Positions 1-8,855 of a stretch of 46,248 bases of DNA are shown here, piece after piece. The stretch lies in contig CAKSOB010000002.1 of assembly GCA_934476545.1 (NCBI GenBank), forward strand, positions 1 to 46,248. The letters are read 5' to 3'. Both the position numbers and the translations under genes were made by a program. Source of the stretch: an uncultured Eubacteriales bacterium (GTDB taxonomy: Bacteria > Bacillota > Clostridia > Oscillospirales > Acutalibacteraceae). A model generated the notes under the pieces. That model had not been told where the DNA came from, ran no database searches, and saw nothing but the letters and a program-made list of their open reading frames with translations. Each line of letters starts with the position of its first letter. Position 1 is the first letter of the stretch.

Positions 1-1
1 G

Positions 2-1225
2 GTGTACGTTGGCGTGCAGGTGTTTAATTTGGTTCGTCCGGGCATCTCCACCGAAACGGCGGTACGAGCTTCTGTTACCGATACCTTGCGTGTGGAAGGG
101 CGAATTATCCGAAAGGAAACGCTTCTCAAAAACAATACCGCCGGTGTTGTTTCCTATGAGGTATCTGACGGTACCAAGGTAGCGAAAAACGGTGTGATTG
201 CTGCATCCTATCCCGATTCGGAATCTGCTGCGGCGGAATCAAAGCGAGTGGAATTGCAGGAAGAGCTGAATCAACTTAACAGCTTGAGCAAAACAGCAAG
301 CACCATGACGGCAAATCCCGATAACGTTAGCAAACAGATTTATCAGCGGGTTTACAGCTTGAAAGCACATATCAATGATTTTAATCTCAGTCAGATACTT
401 TCTGACCGGAGTGATACATTGAATTTGTTGAACCAATGGCAGCTTGCCACAGGAAAAGCCACAACCTTCAAGGATCGAATGCAAGCGTTGAAGTCCGAGA
501 TTGATTCCTTGGGGTCCTCTTCCGGTAATTCTAATGGAGACATTACCGCTCCGGCGGCAGGATACTTTGTAAAAAAGACCGATGGGTATGAAACGGTTTA
601 TAACTATAAGACCGTTTTACAGACTACGGTAGAGGATTTGCAGGAAACACCGGAAGCCAAAGAAATCGATGATTCGGTAATCGGTAAGGTTTGTGAGCAA
701 TTTGACTGGTATATTACCTGCGTGATCCCGTCCGATACCGCAATTAAATTGGCAGTGGGGGATCAGATTACGGTGAACCTTCCCTTTGCCTCCAGCGCGG
801 ATATTCCGGCTAAGGTGGTTGCAATCAATCAACCAAGTGTAGACAGCGAAGCGGCGTTGGTTTTGCAATGCTCTTACATGGATGCAACCTTGGCAAACAT
901 TCGCAACGAAACGGTTTTGCTCAATATCGGAACCTATGACGGAATTAAAATCAGCCAAAATGCTATCCACTTTGAAACTGTTACCGGATCGGTATCCGAC
1001 TCTTCCGGTTCGGAAACAACCGAAACAAAAGAAGTGAAGGGCGTATATGTTGTGGAAGGCAGCGAATTGAAGTTTAAGCAAATTATCCCACTGTACACTA
1101 GCGGAAATTATGTAATCTGTGATCCGGAACCGGGTGAATCAGAATTGCTGACCGATTCCACGATTGCGCTCTACGATACGGTTGCCATAGGAGGAAATCT
1201 TTATGATGGAAAAAGAGTTGGATAA
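2..1225 (+). CDS. HlyD-like efflux/secretion adaptor, 5' partial
   Basis: The reading frame is open from the window edge, so the true N-terminus, probably with the membrane anchor, lies upstream; the GTG at position 2 is not a supported start. The visible 407 residues have the order of an HlyD/membrane fusion adaptor: a beta-rich stretch, a coiled-coil hairpin at about residues 75-170 rich in Leu, Glu and Gln, an ITAPAAGYF segment typical of the returning half of the barrel-sandwich domain, then a C-terminal beta-barrel region. Such adaptors join an inner-membrane transporter to the cell exterior; no partner transporter is visible. The 3' end overlaps the next gene by 23 nt, so the two are probably co-translated. 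The family call rests on architecture and one motif, so it is moderate. Confidence 0.6.
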   Translation: MYVGVQVFNLVRPGISTETAVRASVTDTLRVEGRIIRKETLLKNNTAGVVSYEVSDGTKVAKNGVIAASYPDSESAAAESKRVELQEELNQLNSLSKTASTMTANPDNVSKQIYQRVYSLKAHINDFNLSQILSDRSDTLNLLNQWQLATGKATTFKDRMQALKSEIDSLGSSSGNSNGDITAPAAGYFVKKTDGYETVYNYKTVLQTTVEDLQETPEAKEIDDSVIGKVCEQFDWYITCVIPSDTAIKLAVGDQITVNLPFASSADIPAKVVAINQPSVDSEAALVLQCSYMDATLANIRNETVLLNIGTYDGIKISQNAIHFETVTGSVSDSSGSETTETKEVKGVYVVEGSELKFKQIIPLYTSGNYVICDPEPGESELLTDSTIALYDTVAIGGNLYDGKRVG

Positions 1226-1940
1226 GGAAACTCTGGCACGGCGCTGCCATGATGTGTCGGAAAATTTAAAAGAAATTCGGGAGCGAATTGCAAGAGCAGC
1301 AGAAAAAAGCGGCAGAAAACCGGAGGATATTACGCTGTTGGCTGCCACCAAAACCGTTCCGCCGGAAGTAATCAACCATGCAATTCGAGAGGGCTTGACC
1401 CATATCGGAGAAAACAAAGTGCAGGAGCTTTGCCAAAAGTATGACGCATTGGAGTTGGGTGATTGTCACTGTGAATTTATCGGTCATTTGCAGACCAACA
1501 AGGTAAAGCAGCTGATTGGCAAGGTGGATCGAATCCAATCGGTAGACAGTGTAAAGCTGGCAAAAGAAATCTCTCGGTTATCTCAAAAAGAAGGGCTTAC
1601 CACCCGTGTTTTAATTGAAATAAATATCGGTGGGGAAGAGAGCAAATCCGGCGTGGAACCGTCACAATTACTGTCCTTGGTAGAAGAAATTGCACAGCTC
1701 CCCAACATTTCTGTAGAGGGATTGATGACAATTCCGCCAATTCGTGAAAATATTGTAGAAACAAGAGAATTTTTCTCGAATATGTATCAATATTTCATTG
1801 ACATACGAGCAAAAAAATTAGATAATGTTAGTATGGACTTTTTATCTATGGGAATGTCATCAGATTATGAATTAGCTATAGAATCCGGTGCGAATATTGT
1901 TCGGATTGGTTCGTCCATATTTGGGAAGCGCATCTATTGA
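1203..1940 (+). CDS. yggS: YggS/PLPBP family pyridoxal-phosphate homeostasis protein
   Basis: A 245-residue protein of the fold-III PLP-binding family, which handles free pyridoxal phosphate and keeps amino/keto-acid pools balanced but has no known catalytic reaction. K50 in the LLAATK motif is the expected PLP Schiff-base lysine. GENKVQE, EFIGHLQTNKVK and the C-terminal GMSSDYELAIESGANIVRIG phosphate-binding segment are all present, and the length is normal. An AGGAGG site lies 8 nt before the ATG at 1203; a second ATG follows directly. It sits ahead of sepF as in many Firmicutes division clusters (the ylmE position). Confidence 0.93.
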   Translation: MMEKELDKETLARRCHDVSENLKEIRERIARAAEKSGRKPEDITLLAATKTVPPEVINHAIREGLTHIGENKVQELCQKYDALELGDCHCEFIGHLQTNKVKQLIGKVDRIQSVDSVKLAKEISRLSQKEGLTTRVLIEINIGGEESKSGVEPSQLLSLVEEIAQLPNISVEGLMTIPPIRENIVETREFFSNMYQYFIDIRAKKLDNVSMDFLSMGMSSDYELAIESGANIVRIGSSIFGKRIY

Positions 1941-1988
1941 TAAAATTTAGATTGAATGAAAAAGAAAAGATTTGGGAGGAAATGAAGT

Positions 1989-2462
1989 ATGTCTAATTTT
2001 GCACAGAAGTTTAAAAATATGTGGAATCCGCCAGAGGATGAGTTTGAATACGAAGAGCATAGCGAAGCAACAGAATCTGCACAAGATACCGGTGCAGCAG
2101 AAAGCGACTCTATTCACGACAGCTATCGTGATATTCACAGCAGTTCCTACGAGGATACTCGCAGCAATGTAGTGAACTTCTCCAACAACAGCGATGTAAG
2201 AGTCGTTCTCTTTAAGCCAATGGATTTTCAGGATGTAAAGGTAATTGCTGACGAGTTGGTACGGACAAACACTGTTGTGCTGAACTTGGAGGTAACACCA
2301 AAGGATGTTGCTCGCCGTGTTCTGGATTTCCTCAGCGGTGCAGCTTATGCAAAAGATGGTAAAGTAAAGCGTGTTTCTACCAATACTTACATCATTGCAC
2401 CGAGCAATGTAAGCCTGGCAGGCGATGACATGACAGACGAAGCAGAAGAGGCTTATCTGTAA
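1989..2462 (+). CDS. sepF: cell division protein SepF
   Basis: 157 residues. The N-terminal 60 are acidic and variable after a short start (MSNFAQKFKNMW) expected to form the membrane-binding amphipathic helix. The C-terminal SepF/DUF552 domain (about residues 70-145) contains VVLFKPMDFQDVKVIADEL and AARRVLDFLSGAAYA-like segments (here DVARRVLDFLSGAAYA). SepF tethers FtsZ filaments to the membrane and aligns the septal ring. The ATG at 1989 has GGGAGGA 8 nt upstream. It lies 8 nt before ylmH and near divIVA, the usual dcw-distal arrangement. Confidence 0.93.
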   Translation: MSNFAQKFKNMWNPPEDEFEYEEHSEATESAQDTGAAESDSIHDSYRDIHSSSYEDTRSNVVNFSNNSDVRVVLFKPMDFQDVKVIADELVRTNTVVLNLEVTPKDVARRVLDFLSGAAYAKDGKVKRVSTNTYIIAPSNVSLAGDDMTDEAEEAYL

Positions 2463-2470
2463 GATCCGAA

Positions 2471-3214
2471 ATGGAAAAACAGGATGACTTGCGAAAGGCC
2501 ATGCTTTGGGACGCCGTAACCCGGCGAGATCAACGAAACTATTCTTGCTTTGTGGGATTTCTCGATGAGCGGGAGCAGTTTTTGACACGCAATTTAATGG
2601 AACAAGCAGGGATCGAAAACTATATGCTCTGGGGCGGTTATGACGGCGCAGAGCGTGTAGTTTTTGGTGCGTTATCGGCATGTGGCGACGAGAACGCATT
2701 TCCGATTGTTCCGATCACCTTTACCTATCGAAAGCAGGACAGATTATCTCACCGAGATTTTCTCGGTGCGCTGATGGCACTGGGAATTGAGCGGGATACG
2801 CTGGGAGATCTTTTGATAGAGGAAGGGCGCTGCGTCGCCTTTGTACGGCAGGAAATGGCACCGTATATTTTATCGCAGGTGGAAAAAATCGGTTCGGTAG
2901 GGGTGCGTTTAACAGAAGGTGTAGAGCAACCCTATCCGGCTGCCCATCGAGTGGTGCCGATTTCTGCGGTGGTGTCGTCGTTGCGGGTGGACTGCATTGT
3001 GGCGGCCTGTACCGGGTTTAGCCGAGAAAAAACAAAAACAACCATTGCGGCAGGATTGGTGACTGTAAACTATCAAGAATGTCGGTCGCCGTCCATGGTG
3101 CTGTCTGTGGGGGATAAGCTGTCCATTCGAGGCAAGGGGAAGTTTTGTCTTGCCGAGGTAGGCGGTCAAACCCGCAAGGGCAGAACCGGCGTCGTATTGA
3201 ATCAGTATCTATAA
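2471..3214 (+). CDS. ylmH: YlmH family RNA-binding protein with C-terminal S4 domain
   Basis: 247 residues. The N-terminal two thirds match the YlmH globular region (AVTRRDQRNYSCFVGFLDERE, then FPIVPITFTYRKQDRLSHRDFLGALM), and the S4 RNA-binding fold occupies about residues 175-245 (LRVDCIVAACTGFSREK, then GLVTVNYQ and SVGDKLSIRGKGKF). YlmH relatives bind ribosomal/50S RNA and have been tied to ribosome rescue and cell-division clusters. No convincing Shine-Dalgarno sequence precedes the ATG at 2471; only 8 nt separate it from the sepF stop, so translational coupling is likely. Confidence 0.88.
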   Translation: MEKQDDLRKAMLWDAVTRRDQRNYSCFVGFLDEREQFLTRNLMEQAGIENYMLWGGYDGAERVVFGALSACGDENAFPIVPITFTYRKQDRLSHRDFLGALMALGIERDTLGDLLIEEGRCVAFVRQEMAPYILSQVEKIGSVGVRLTEGVEQPYPAAHRVVPISAVVSSLRVDCIVAACTGFSREKTKTTIAAGLVTVNYQECRSPSMVLSVGDKLSIRGKGKFCLAEVGGQTRKGRTGVVLNQYL

Positions 3215-3236
3215 CAAAAAAGGAGGATGATCTATC

Positions 3237-4055
3237 ATGCTTACACTGAACGAGATCGCCAATGTCAGTTTCCGTAAATCCAATTTTGCGGGATATAAAC
3301 CGGAAGACGTAGACGAGTTTATCGACAAAGTGGTGGAGTCTTATGATCTACTCATTAAAAAGAATATTGAGCAAAAAGAGATAAACGAAAAGCTCACCGC
3401 AGAAAACGAGCGGCTGAAAACAGAAGCAAAAGCATCCGTAGCTTCTGCACCTGCACCTGTTGCGCCTGCACCAAAGAAGGTGGCTCCGGAGGATATTAAA
3501 TTGTCCGAGGAGTGTGAGTATACCCAAGAGGAGATTAAAAATGCACTCCTCAGCGCCCAGAAGCTGGCAAATGCAACCATTCGTGAGGCGCGTTTGAAAG
3601 CCGAGGCAATGATTAACGAAGCCAACGCCAAAGCAGAGCGTATTGTCAGCGTAGCACAGAGCGAGGTAAACGACCAAAAGATGGAATTGGATCGCCTGAA
3701 GAAACTGGTTTCCGATTTCCGTGCCAGCTTGCTGGATAGCTACAAGGAACACCTGAAGCTAGTCAATGCCTTGCCAACCCAGAAGAATGCTGCTGCATTT
3801 GCAGCACAAAAAGAAGAGCCGGAAGAAAAGCCGGTGTTTAAGGCAGCAGAGATGACTCCTCCGGAACCGGAAACAGAAACAAAAGAGATTTCAATTCAGG
3901 AAGAGCCTGCGCCTGTTGTTGCTGAAAAGGAAGCAGCCGAAGAGGACGAACTGTCCCAAACCAGAAGTTTCCAGATTGGCAAGAAAAATAAAGATGATAA
4001 GAAAGACTACTCCGAATTGAAATTTGGGGTAGACTATGATATTAACAAAGGCTGA
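3237..4055 (+). CDS. divIVA: DivIVA domain protein
   Basis: 272 residues. The conserved N-terminal DivIVA domain (residues 1-65; LNEIANVSFRKSNFAGYKPE followed by DVDEFIDKVV) senses curved membrane at poles and septa. A coiled coil (about 38-60), an Ala/Pro linker (61-80), a second long coiled coil (95-180) and an acidic, Pro/Glu-rich tail follow. DivIVA scaffolds septum placement and, in spore formers, chromosome anchoring. AGGAGG lies about 10 nt upstream of the ATG. It is longer than Bacillus DivIVA (about 164) because of the linker and tail, a common variation in Clostridia. It ends the division block just upstream of ileS. Confidence 0.92.
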   Translation: MLTLNEIANVSFRKSNFAGYKPEDVDEFIDKVVESYDLLIKKNIEQKEINEKLTAENERLKTEAKASVASAPAPVAPAPKKVAPEDIKLSEECEYTQEEIKNALLSAQKLANATIREARLKAEAMINEANAKAERIVSVAQSEVNDQKMELDRLKKLVSDFRASLLDSYKEHLKLVNALPTQKNAAAFAAQKEEPEEKPVFKAAEMTPPEPETETKEISIQEEPAPVVAEKEAAEEDELSQTRSFQIGKKNKDDKKDYSELKFGVDYDINKG

Positions 4056-4071
4056 GTTCTGAAAAAGAATG

Positions 4072-4102
4072 CAGGGGACGAATTGTCTTCGTCCTTCGCC
4101 TG
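4072..4102 (+). promoter_or_regulatory. hairpin in the ileS leader
   Basis: GGACGAA (4076-4082) pairs perfectly with TTCGTCC (4088-4094) around a 5-nt loop, and CAGG (4072-4075) can extend the stem with CCTG (4099-4102) across a 4-nt bulge. No U-tract follows, so it is not a complete terminator. The 83-nt gap is too short for a T-box and has no GGUGGNACCGCG motif. It could limit readthrough, protect an mRNA end, or do nothing. Confidence 0.4.
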
Positions 4103-4138
4103 AAATACAAAAGGAAGTTTGAAGGAGAGAGTGACCGA

Positions 4139-6931
4139 ATGGCACAAGATTATAAAAACACGCTGAATCTGCCAAAAACGGATTTCCCGATGCAGGCAGG
4201 TTTGCCGAAGCGGGAGCCGGAACGTCTGGCAAAATGGGATTCGGAACACACCTATGAAAAATTGATGGAGAAGAACGAGGGCAAGCCGCTGTACGTTCTG
4301 CATGACGGACCGCCTTATGCAAACGGCGACATCCACTTGGGTACCGCTTTGAATAAGGTGCTCAAGGACATTATTGTTCGCTATAAGAACATGACAGGCT
4401 TTAAAGCACCGTATGTTCCAGGCTGGGATACCCACGGTCTGCCAACCGAGCTGAAGGCTCGTAAAAAGGCAGGCGTTAGCAACTCTGCTACCATTTCTGA
4501 TGTAGAACTGCGTGAGATTTGCAGAGAGTTTGCGCTGGGTTATTTGGATGACCAACGCACCCAGTTCAAGCGCTTGGGCGGCATCGGTGACTGGAACAAT
4601 CCATACATCACCCTGAAGAAAGACTTTGAAGCAAAGCAGATCGAGATTTTCTCCGAGATGGCAACAAAGGGCTATATCTACAAGGGCTTGAAGCCGGTAT
4701 ACTGGTGTTCCGATTGCGGCACCGCGTTGGCAGAAGCAGAGATTGAATACGCAGAGGATCCTTGCTATTCCATCTATGTAAAGTTCAATGTGAAGGACGA
4801 TAAGGGACTGCTGACTGCTATGGGCGCAGACCTGAGCAAGACCTACTTTGTCATTTGGACCACTACCACATGGACATTGCCGGGTAACGTGGCAATCTGT
4901 GTGGGTCCGGAGTTTGAGTATTCTCTCATCAAGTGCGGCGAGGAATACTATGTTATGGCTACCGAGCTGTTCAAGAGCGCTCTGGAAGCTGCCGAGATTA
5001 CAGAATACGAAGTTGTTGGCACCATTAAGGGCGCAGACTTGGAGCGCATGACTACACAGCATCCGTTCCTGGACAGAGAATCTCTGGTTATCGTGGGAGA
5101 CCACGTTACACTGGAAAGCGGTACCGGTTGTGTTCATACCGCACCGGGTCATGGTGTAGAAGACTATGACGTTTGCCACAACCACTATCCGGAGTTGCCA
5201 ATCATTGTGCCGGTAGATAATCACGGTAAGCTGACTGCCGAGGCAGGTCAATTTAACGGTTTGACCACCGATGAAGCAAACAAGGCAATCGCAAAGTGTC
5301 TGGAGGAGAGCGGCGCACTGTTCGCAATGCAAAAGATCATCCACCAGTACCCACACTGCTGGCGTTGTAAGCATCCGGTATTGTTCCGTGCCACAGAGCA
5401 GTGGTTCTGCTCTGTAGAAGGCTTTAAGAAAGAAGCTGTGGACGCAATCAACACCGTAGAGTGGATTCCGGGTTGGGGTAAGGATCGTATTACCTCCATG
5501 GTTATGGATCGCAATGACTGGTGTATTTCCCGTCAGCGTCGTTGGGGTGTGCCGATTCCGATTTTCTACTGCAAGGATTGCAACGAGCCGCTCATTGATA
5601 AGGATGCCATGATGGCAGTATCCGAGCTGTTCCGTACCGAAGGCTCCGACCAATGGTATGTAAAGCCGGCAGAGGAGATTTTGCCGGAGGGTAGCAAGTG
5701 TAAGAAGTGCGGCTGCACCCACTTTGAAAAAGAGCGGGATATCATGGACGTTTGGTTCGATTCCGGCGTAACCCATGCGGCTGTTTGTGACGTAAGAAAA
5801 GAACTCCACTGGCCGGCAGACCTCTACTTGGAGGGCGCTGACCAATACAGAGGTTGGTTCCAGTCCTCCTTACTGACTTCCGTTGCATGGAGAGGTAAGG
5901 CGCCATACAAGGCTGTTGTTACCCACGGTTGGGTAGTAGACGGTGAGGGCAGAAAGATGTCCAAGTCTTTGGGCAATGGTATTCTGCCAAGCGAAGTTGT
6001 AAACCAGTACGGCGCAGATATTCTCCGTCTGTGGGTTGCTTCTTCCGACTACCATGCAGACATCCGTATCTCCAAGGAGATTCTGAAGCAGCTTTCCGAC
6101 GCTTATCGTAAGATTCGGAACACCGCTCGTTATATTTTGGGCAATACCAGTGACTTTGATCCAAATACCGATCAAGTGGCTTTGGAGGAGCTGCTGCCAA
6201 TTGATCGTTGGGCATTGGCGCAGCTGGATAAGCTGAATAAGAAGATTCGTGCAGGTTACGATTCCTTCGAGTTCCATCAGGTATTCCATGCGATCCACAA
6301 CTTCTGCGTAGTAGATATGTCTAACTTCTATTTGGATGTGATCAAGGATCGCCTCTATGTAGAAAAGACAGATGGCAAAGAGCGTCGTGCAGCACAGACT
6401 GCAATGTATATCATTTTGGATCAGATGACCAGAATGATTGCTCCGATCTTGGCATATACCGCCGATGAGATTTGGGAGTCCATGCGTCATGAGGACAGCG
6501 AAGACAGCGCAGGCGTTGTATTCAATCAGATGCCGGAATTCACCGGTGTAAATGCTGACGAAGCCTTCACCGCTACTTGGGACCGCATTCACCTGATCCG
6601 TGATGTTGTGAAGAAGGCACTGGAGCTGGCGAGAAACGAAAAGGTAATCGGTGCTTCTCTCGATGCAAAGGTACAGCTCTTCTGCGAGGGCGAGCTGTAT
6701 GACTTCGTGAAGTCCGTAGAGGATGAGCTTGCTACCGTATTTATCACCTCTCAGGTAGAAGTGGTCAACGGTACCGGCGGCAGCTTCACCGGTGAGGTAG
6801 AGGGTCTTTCCGTTACCGTTCTGCCTGCCGAGGGTGAGAAGTGTAATCGTTGCTGGAGCTTCAGCGACACCGTTGGCAGTGACGAACATCATCCGGATGT
6901 TTGCGCTCGTTGTGCAGCGGTACTCGGTTAA
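4139..6931 (+). CDS. ileS: isoleucyl-tRNA synthetase
   Basis: 930-residue class I synthetase that charges tRNA-Ile. The HIGH motif appears as HLGT (H66-T69) after PPYANGDI. The CP1 editing domain carries GTGCVHTAPGHGVEDYD. The KMSKS loop is at K606-S610. A CxxC pair in the insert (SKCKKCGCTHFEKERD) and the C-terminal zinc site (C902, C905, C922, C925) are intact. This is the bacterial, mupirocin-sensitive-type layout of normal length (IleS1-like; the type call is inference). An AAGGAG site precedes the ATG at 4139. It is followed by a rho-independent terminator before lspA, although ileS and lspA keep their usual adjacency. Confidence 0.98.
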   Translation: MAQDYKNTLNLPKTDFPMQAGLPKREPERLAKWDSEHTYEKLMEKNEGKPLYVLHDGPPYANGDIHLGTALNKVLKDIIVRYKNMTGFKAPYVPGWDTHGLPTELKARKKAGVSNSATISDVELREICREFALGYLDDQRTQFKRLGGIGDWNNPYITLKKDFEAKQIEIFSEMATKGYIYKGLKPVYWCSDCGTALAEAEIEYAEDPCYSIYVKFNVKDDKGLLTAMGADLSKTYFVIWTTTTWTLPGNVAICVGPEFEYSLIKCGEEYYVMATELFKSALEAAEITEYEVVGTIKGADLERMTTQHPFLDRESLVIVGDHVTLESGTGCVHTAPGHGVEDYDVCHNHYPELPIIVPVDNHGKLTAEAGQFNGLTTDEANKAIAKCLEESGALFAMQKIIHQYPHCWRCKHPVLFRATEQWFCSVEGFKKEAVDAINTVEWIPGWGKDRITSMVMDRNDWCISRQRRWGVPIPIFYCKDCNEPLIDKDAMMAVSELFRTEGSDQWYVKPAEEILPEGSKCKKCGCTHFEKERDIMDVWFDSGVTHAAVCDVRKELHWPADLYLEGADQYRGWFQSSLLTSVAWRGKAPYKAVVTHGWVVDGEGRKMSKSLGNGILPSEVVNQYGADILRLWVASSDYHADIRISKEILKQLSDAYRKIRNTARYILGNTSDFDPNTDQVALEELLPIDRWALAQLDKLNKKIRAGYDSFEFHQVFHAIHNFCVVDMSNFYLDVIKDRLYVEKTDGKERRAAQTAMYIILDQMTRMIAPILAYTADEIWESMRHEDSEDSAGVVFNQMPEFTGVNADEAFTATWDRIHLIRDVVKKALELARNEKVIGASLDAKVQLFCEGELYDFVKSVEDELATVFITSQVEVVNGTGGSFTGEVEGLSVTVLPAEGEKCNRCWSFSDTVGSDEHHPDVCARCAAVLG

Positions 6932-6948
6932 TTAGATACAATCAAAAG

Positions 6949-6979
6949 AAAAGACGAGCTTGTGGTTCGTCTTTTTTTC
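6949..6979 (+). terminator. rho-independent terminator after ileS
   Basis: AAGACGA (6951-6957) pairs with TCGTCTT (6967-6973) around a 9-nt loop, followed by a run of T. It lies 20 nt after the ileS stop and about 30 nt before lspA, so lspA may rely on partial readthrough or its own promoter. Confidence 0.8.
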
Positions 6980-7008
6980 AAATGGAGATATTGTAAGGAG
7001 ATTGGTCT

Positions 7009-7497
7009 ATGGTTTTTGCAATCATTTCTTTGGTGGTGACCGGCGCGCTTATTGTAGCGGATCAGCTCATTAAGCTGTTGGTTACCACACAACTTCAGCC
7101 TATTGGGAATGTTACACTGATTCCCGGTTTATTGGATTTTACCTATACCCAAAACTACGGCGCAGCATTTAGTATGCTGTCGGGAAAAACAATCTTTTTT
7201 ATCGTTGCCACGGCAGTGGTATCGGCAGCGCTGATTGTTTCCCTGTTCGTTTATAAAAAGCACAACTGGCTTTCTTACACTGCTTGCACCATGATTGTAG
7301 CCGGCGGCGTGGGAAATCTAATCGACCGCATCTGTAACCCCGGTCATTTTGTAACGGATTACATTCATGTGTCCTTTTTTCCGGCAATCTTTAACTTTGC
7401 CGACATTTTAGTTGTCATCGGAACCATTCTGCTGATTATCTATGTGATTTTCTGCATGGGAAGCAGGGATAATAAAAAGGAGAAACGGAAAGCATGA
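7009..7497 (+). CDS. lspA: lipoprotein signal peptidase (signal peptidase II)
   Basis: 162-residue integral membrane aspartyl protease that removes the signal peptide from diacylglyceryl-prolipoproteins. Four hydrophobic helices are visible (about 4-24, 60-82, 88-106, 128-152). Family motifs are present: QNYGAAFSM, GGVGNLIDR, VTDYI and FNFADI. By analogy with characterised LspA the catalytic dyad is D117 (VTDYI) and D132 (FNFAD). A basic tail (KKEKRKA) ends the protein. AAGGAG precedes the ATG. Its stop overlaps the start of the next gene as ATGA, the classical lspA-rluD coupling. Confidence 0.96.
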   Translation: MVFAIISLVVTGALIVADQLIKLLVTTQLQPIGNVTLIPGLLDFTYTQNYGAAFSMLSGKTIFFIVATAVVSAALIVSLFVYKKHNWLSYTACTMIVAGGVGNLIDRICNPGHFVTDYIHVSFFPAIFNFADILVVIGTILLIIYVIFCMGSRDNKKEKRKA

Positions 7498-8453
7498 CAG
7501 AATGGAAGGAAGCGGAAGAACTCCTGGAAACAGAGGAAGAACCTTTGCGCCGCACTGTAATTGTGGACAAAGAAACAGAGTCCTTGCGATTGGATAAACT
7601 GCTGGGAGAAGCCTTTCCGGAGTTTACCCGTTCTGCACTGCAAAAGTTGATTGAGCGGGGAAACGTTACCAAAGATGGAAAATCTCTGGCAAAAAATTAT
7701 AAGGCAAAAGCAGGCGAGCGCATTGAATTGTTAATTCCGCCGCCGGAAACCATGGATGCCAAGCCGGAGGATATTCCATTGGAGATTGTTTACGAAGATG
7801 ACGACCTGTTGGTGGTTAATAAACCAAAGGGGATGGTAGTGCATCCGGCTCCGGGACATAGCTCCGGCACACTGGTCAATGCGCTGTTGTACCATTGCGG
7901 GGATTCTCTGTCCGGCATCAACGGTGTGATTCGTCCCGGCATAGTTCATCGAATTGATAAGGATACCAGTGGGTTGTTGATCGTGGCGAAAAACGATACT
8001 GCACACGCCCATTTGGCACAGCAGATCAAGGAACATTCCTTTACCCGTATTTATGAAGCTGTGGTGTACGGCAATGTGAAGGAGGACAGCGGCACGGTGG
8101 ATGCGCCCATTGGTCGCCACCCGACAGATCGAAAGCGGATGTGTGTTACCGAAAAAAACAGCCGCAATGCTGTAACGCATTATGAAGTGCTTGCACGGTA
8201 TCCGGGATTTACCCACCTGCGCTTGAAACTGGAAACCGGCCGTACCCATCAAATTCGGGTACACATGGCATACTTGGGGCATCCGGTAGCGGGAGATCCG
8301 GTGTATGGTGTGAAGAAGGTGATCACCTCTTTGGGTGGACAGTGCCTCCATGCCAGAGTGATTGGATTTGTCCATCCTACCACCGGGGAATATCTGGAAT
8401 TTACCAGCGAGTTACCTGCGTATTTTACCACATTTTTAAAGAAACTTTCGTAA
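7494..8453 (+). CDS. RluD/RluA family 23S rRNA pseudouridine synthase
   Basis: 319 residues. An N-terminal S4 domain (about 30-90; LRLDKLLGEAFPEFTRSALQ) binds RNA. The catalytic domain carries HRIDKDTSGLLIVAK, with D155 the expected catalytic aspartate. LETGRTHQIRVHMAYLGHPV is the usual RluA-family C-terminal signature. It resembles YlyB of Bacillus, which likewise follows lspA. The target uridines cannot be read from sequence. The ATG overlaps the lspA stop by 4 nt (ATGA), so it is translationally coupled. The first 25 residues are acidic and not conserved in the family. Confidence 0.93.
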   Translation: MTEWKEAEELLETEEEPLRRTVIVDKETESLRLDKLLGEAFPEFTRSALQKLIERGNVTKDGKSLAKNYKAKAGERIELLIPPPETMDAKPEDIPLEIVYEDDDLLVVNKPKGMVVHPAPGHSSGTLVNALLYHCGDSLSGINGVIRPGIVHRIDKDTSGLLIVAKNDTAHAHLAQQIKEHSFTRIYEAVVYGNVKEDSGTVDAPIGRHPTDRKRMCVTEKNSRNAVTHYEVLARYPGFTHLRLKLETGRTHQIRVHMAYLGHPVAGDPVYGVKKVITSLGGQCLHARVIGFVHPTTGEYLEFTSELPAYFTTFLKKLS

Positions 8454-8469
8454 GGATGGCACTGTCAGT

Positions 8470-8853
8470 ATGGACAACGGAAAGCAAATTCGCATTTTAA
8501 TCAGCATTGGGCTGGTGTTCTGCGTATTGATCATCGGATACAATTTTTTCTTTGTAAAGGAGCCGGCAGAAACGGTAATTCTCACCGACCTGAACGGCAG
8601 TCTTTCCGCGTCTTCTGAGGAGGAAACGGCAAGCAACGGGGCTTCTTCCGATGTGCTGAGAAAAGTAAATCTAAACACCGCCACCGCAGAAGAATTGCAA
8701 ACGTTGTATCGAATCGGTCCGGCGTTGGCACAGCGAATTATTGATTACCGAGAGTCGGTTGGGAAGTTCCAGTCCATTGAAGAAATTCAGAATGTATCCG
8801 GAATCGGCGAGAAAATTTACGAAGGAATTCGAGAAGAAATTGAGGTGTCATAG
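8470..8853 (+). CDS. ComEA-like helix-hairpin-helix DNA-binding protein
   Basis: 127 residues: an N-terminal membrane anchor (about 8-28), a short extracellular Ser/Ala-rich linker, then a ComEA-type double helix-hairpin-helix domain at about 62-125 (VNLNTATAEELQTLYRIGPA, later VSGIGEKIYEG). ComEA binds double-stranded DNA at the outer face of the membrane during transformation. The usual ComE partners (ComEC, ComEB) are not next to it, so a competence role is not shown here. Ribosome binding is weak; it follows the synthase by 16 nt and the next ATG is only 2 nt beyond its stop. Confidence 0.85.
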   Translation: MDNGKQIRILISIGLVFCVLIIGYNFFFVKEPAETVILTDLNGSLSASSEEETASNGASSDVLRKVNLNTATAEELQTLYRIGPALAQRIIDYRESVGKFQSIEEIQNVSGIGEKIYEGIREEIEVS

Positions 8854-8855
8854 CA

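Noticed and set aside
1947..2699. 250-codon open frame on the minus strand
   Set aside because: Antisense to sepF and ylmH, both of which are clear family members.
4034..5845. 603-codon open frame on the minus strand
   Set aside because: It lies antisense to ileS, has no ribosome binding site, and shows low-complexity Cys/Leu-rich translation typical of shadow frames.
5870..6892. 340-codon open frame on the minus strand
   Set aside because: Antisense to the 3' half of ileS, whose KMSKS loop and C-terminal zinc site are intact.
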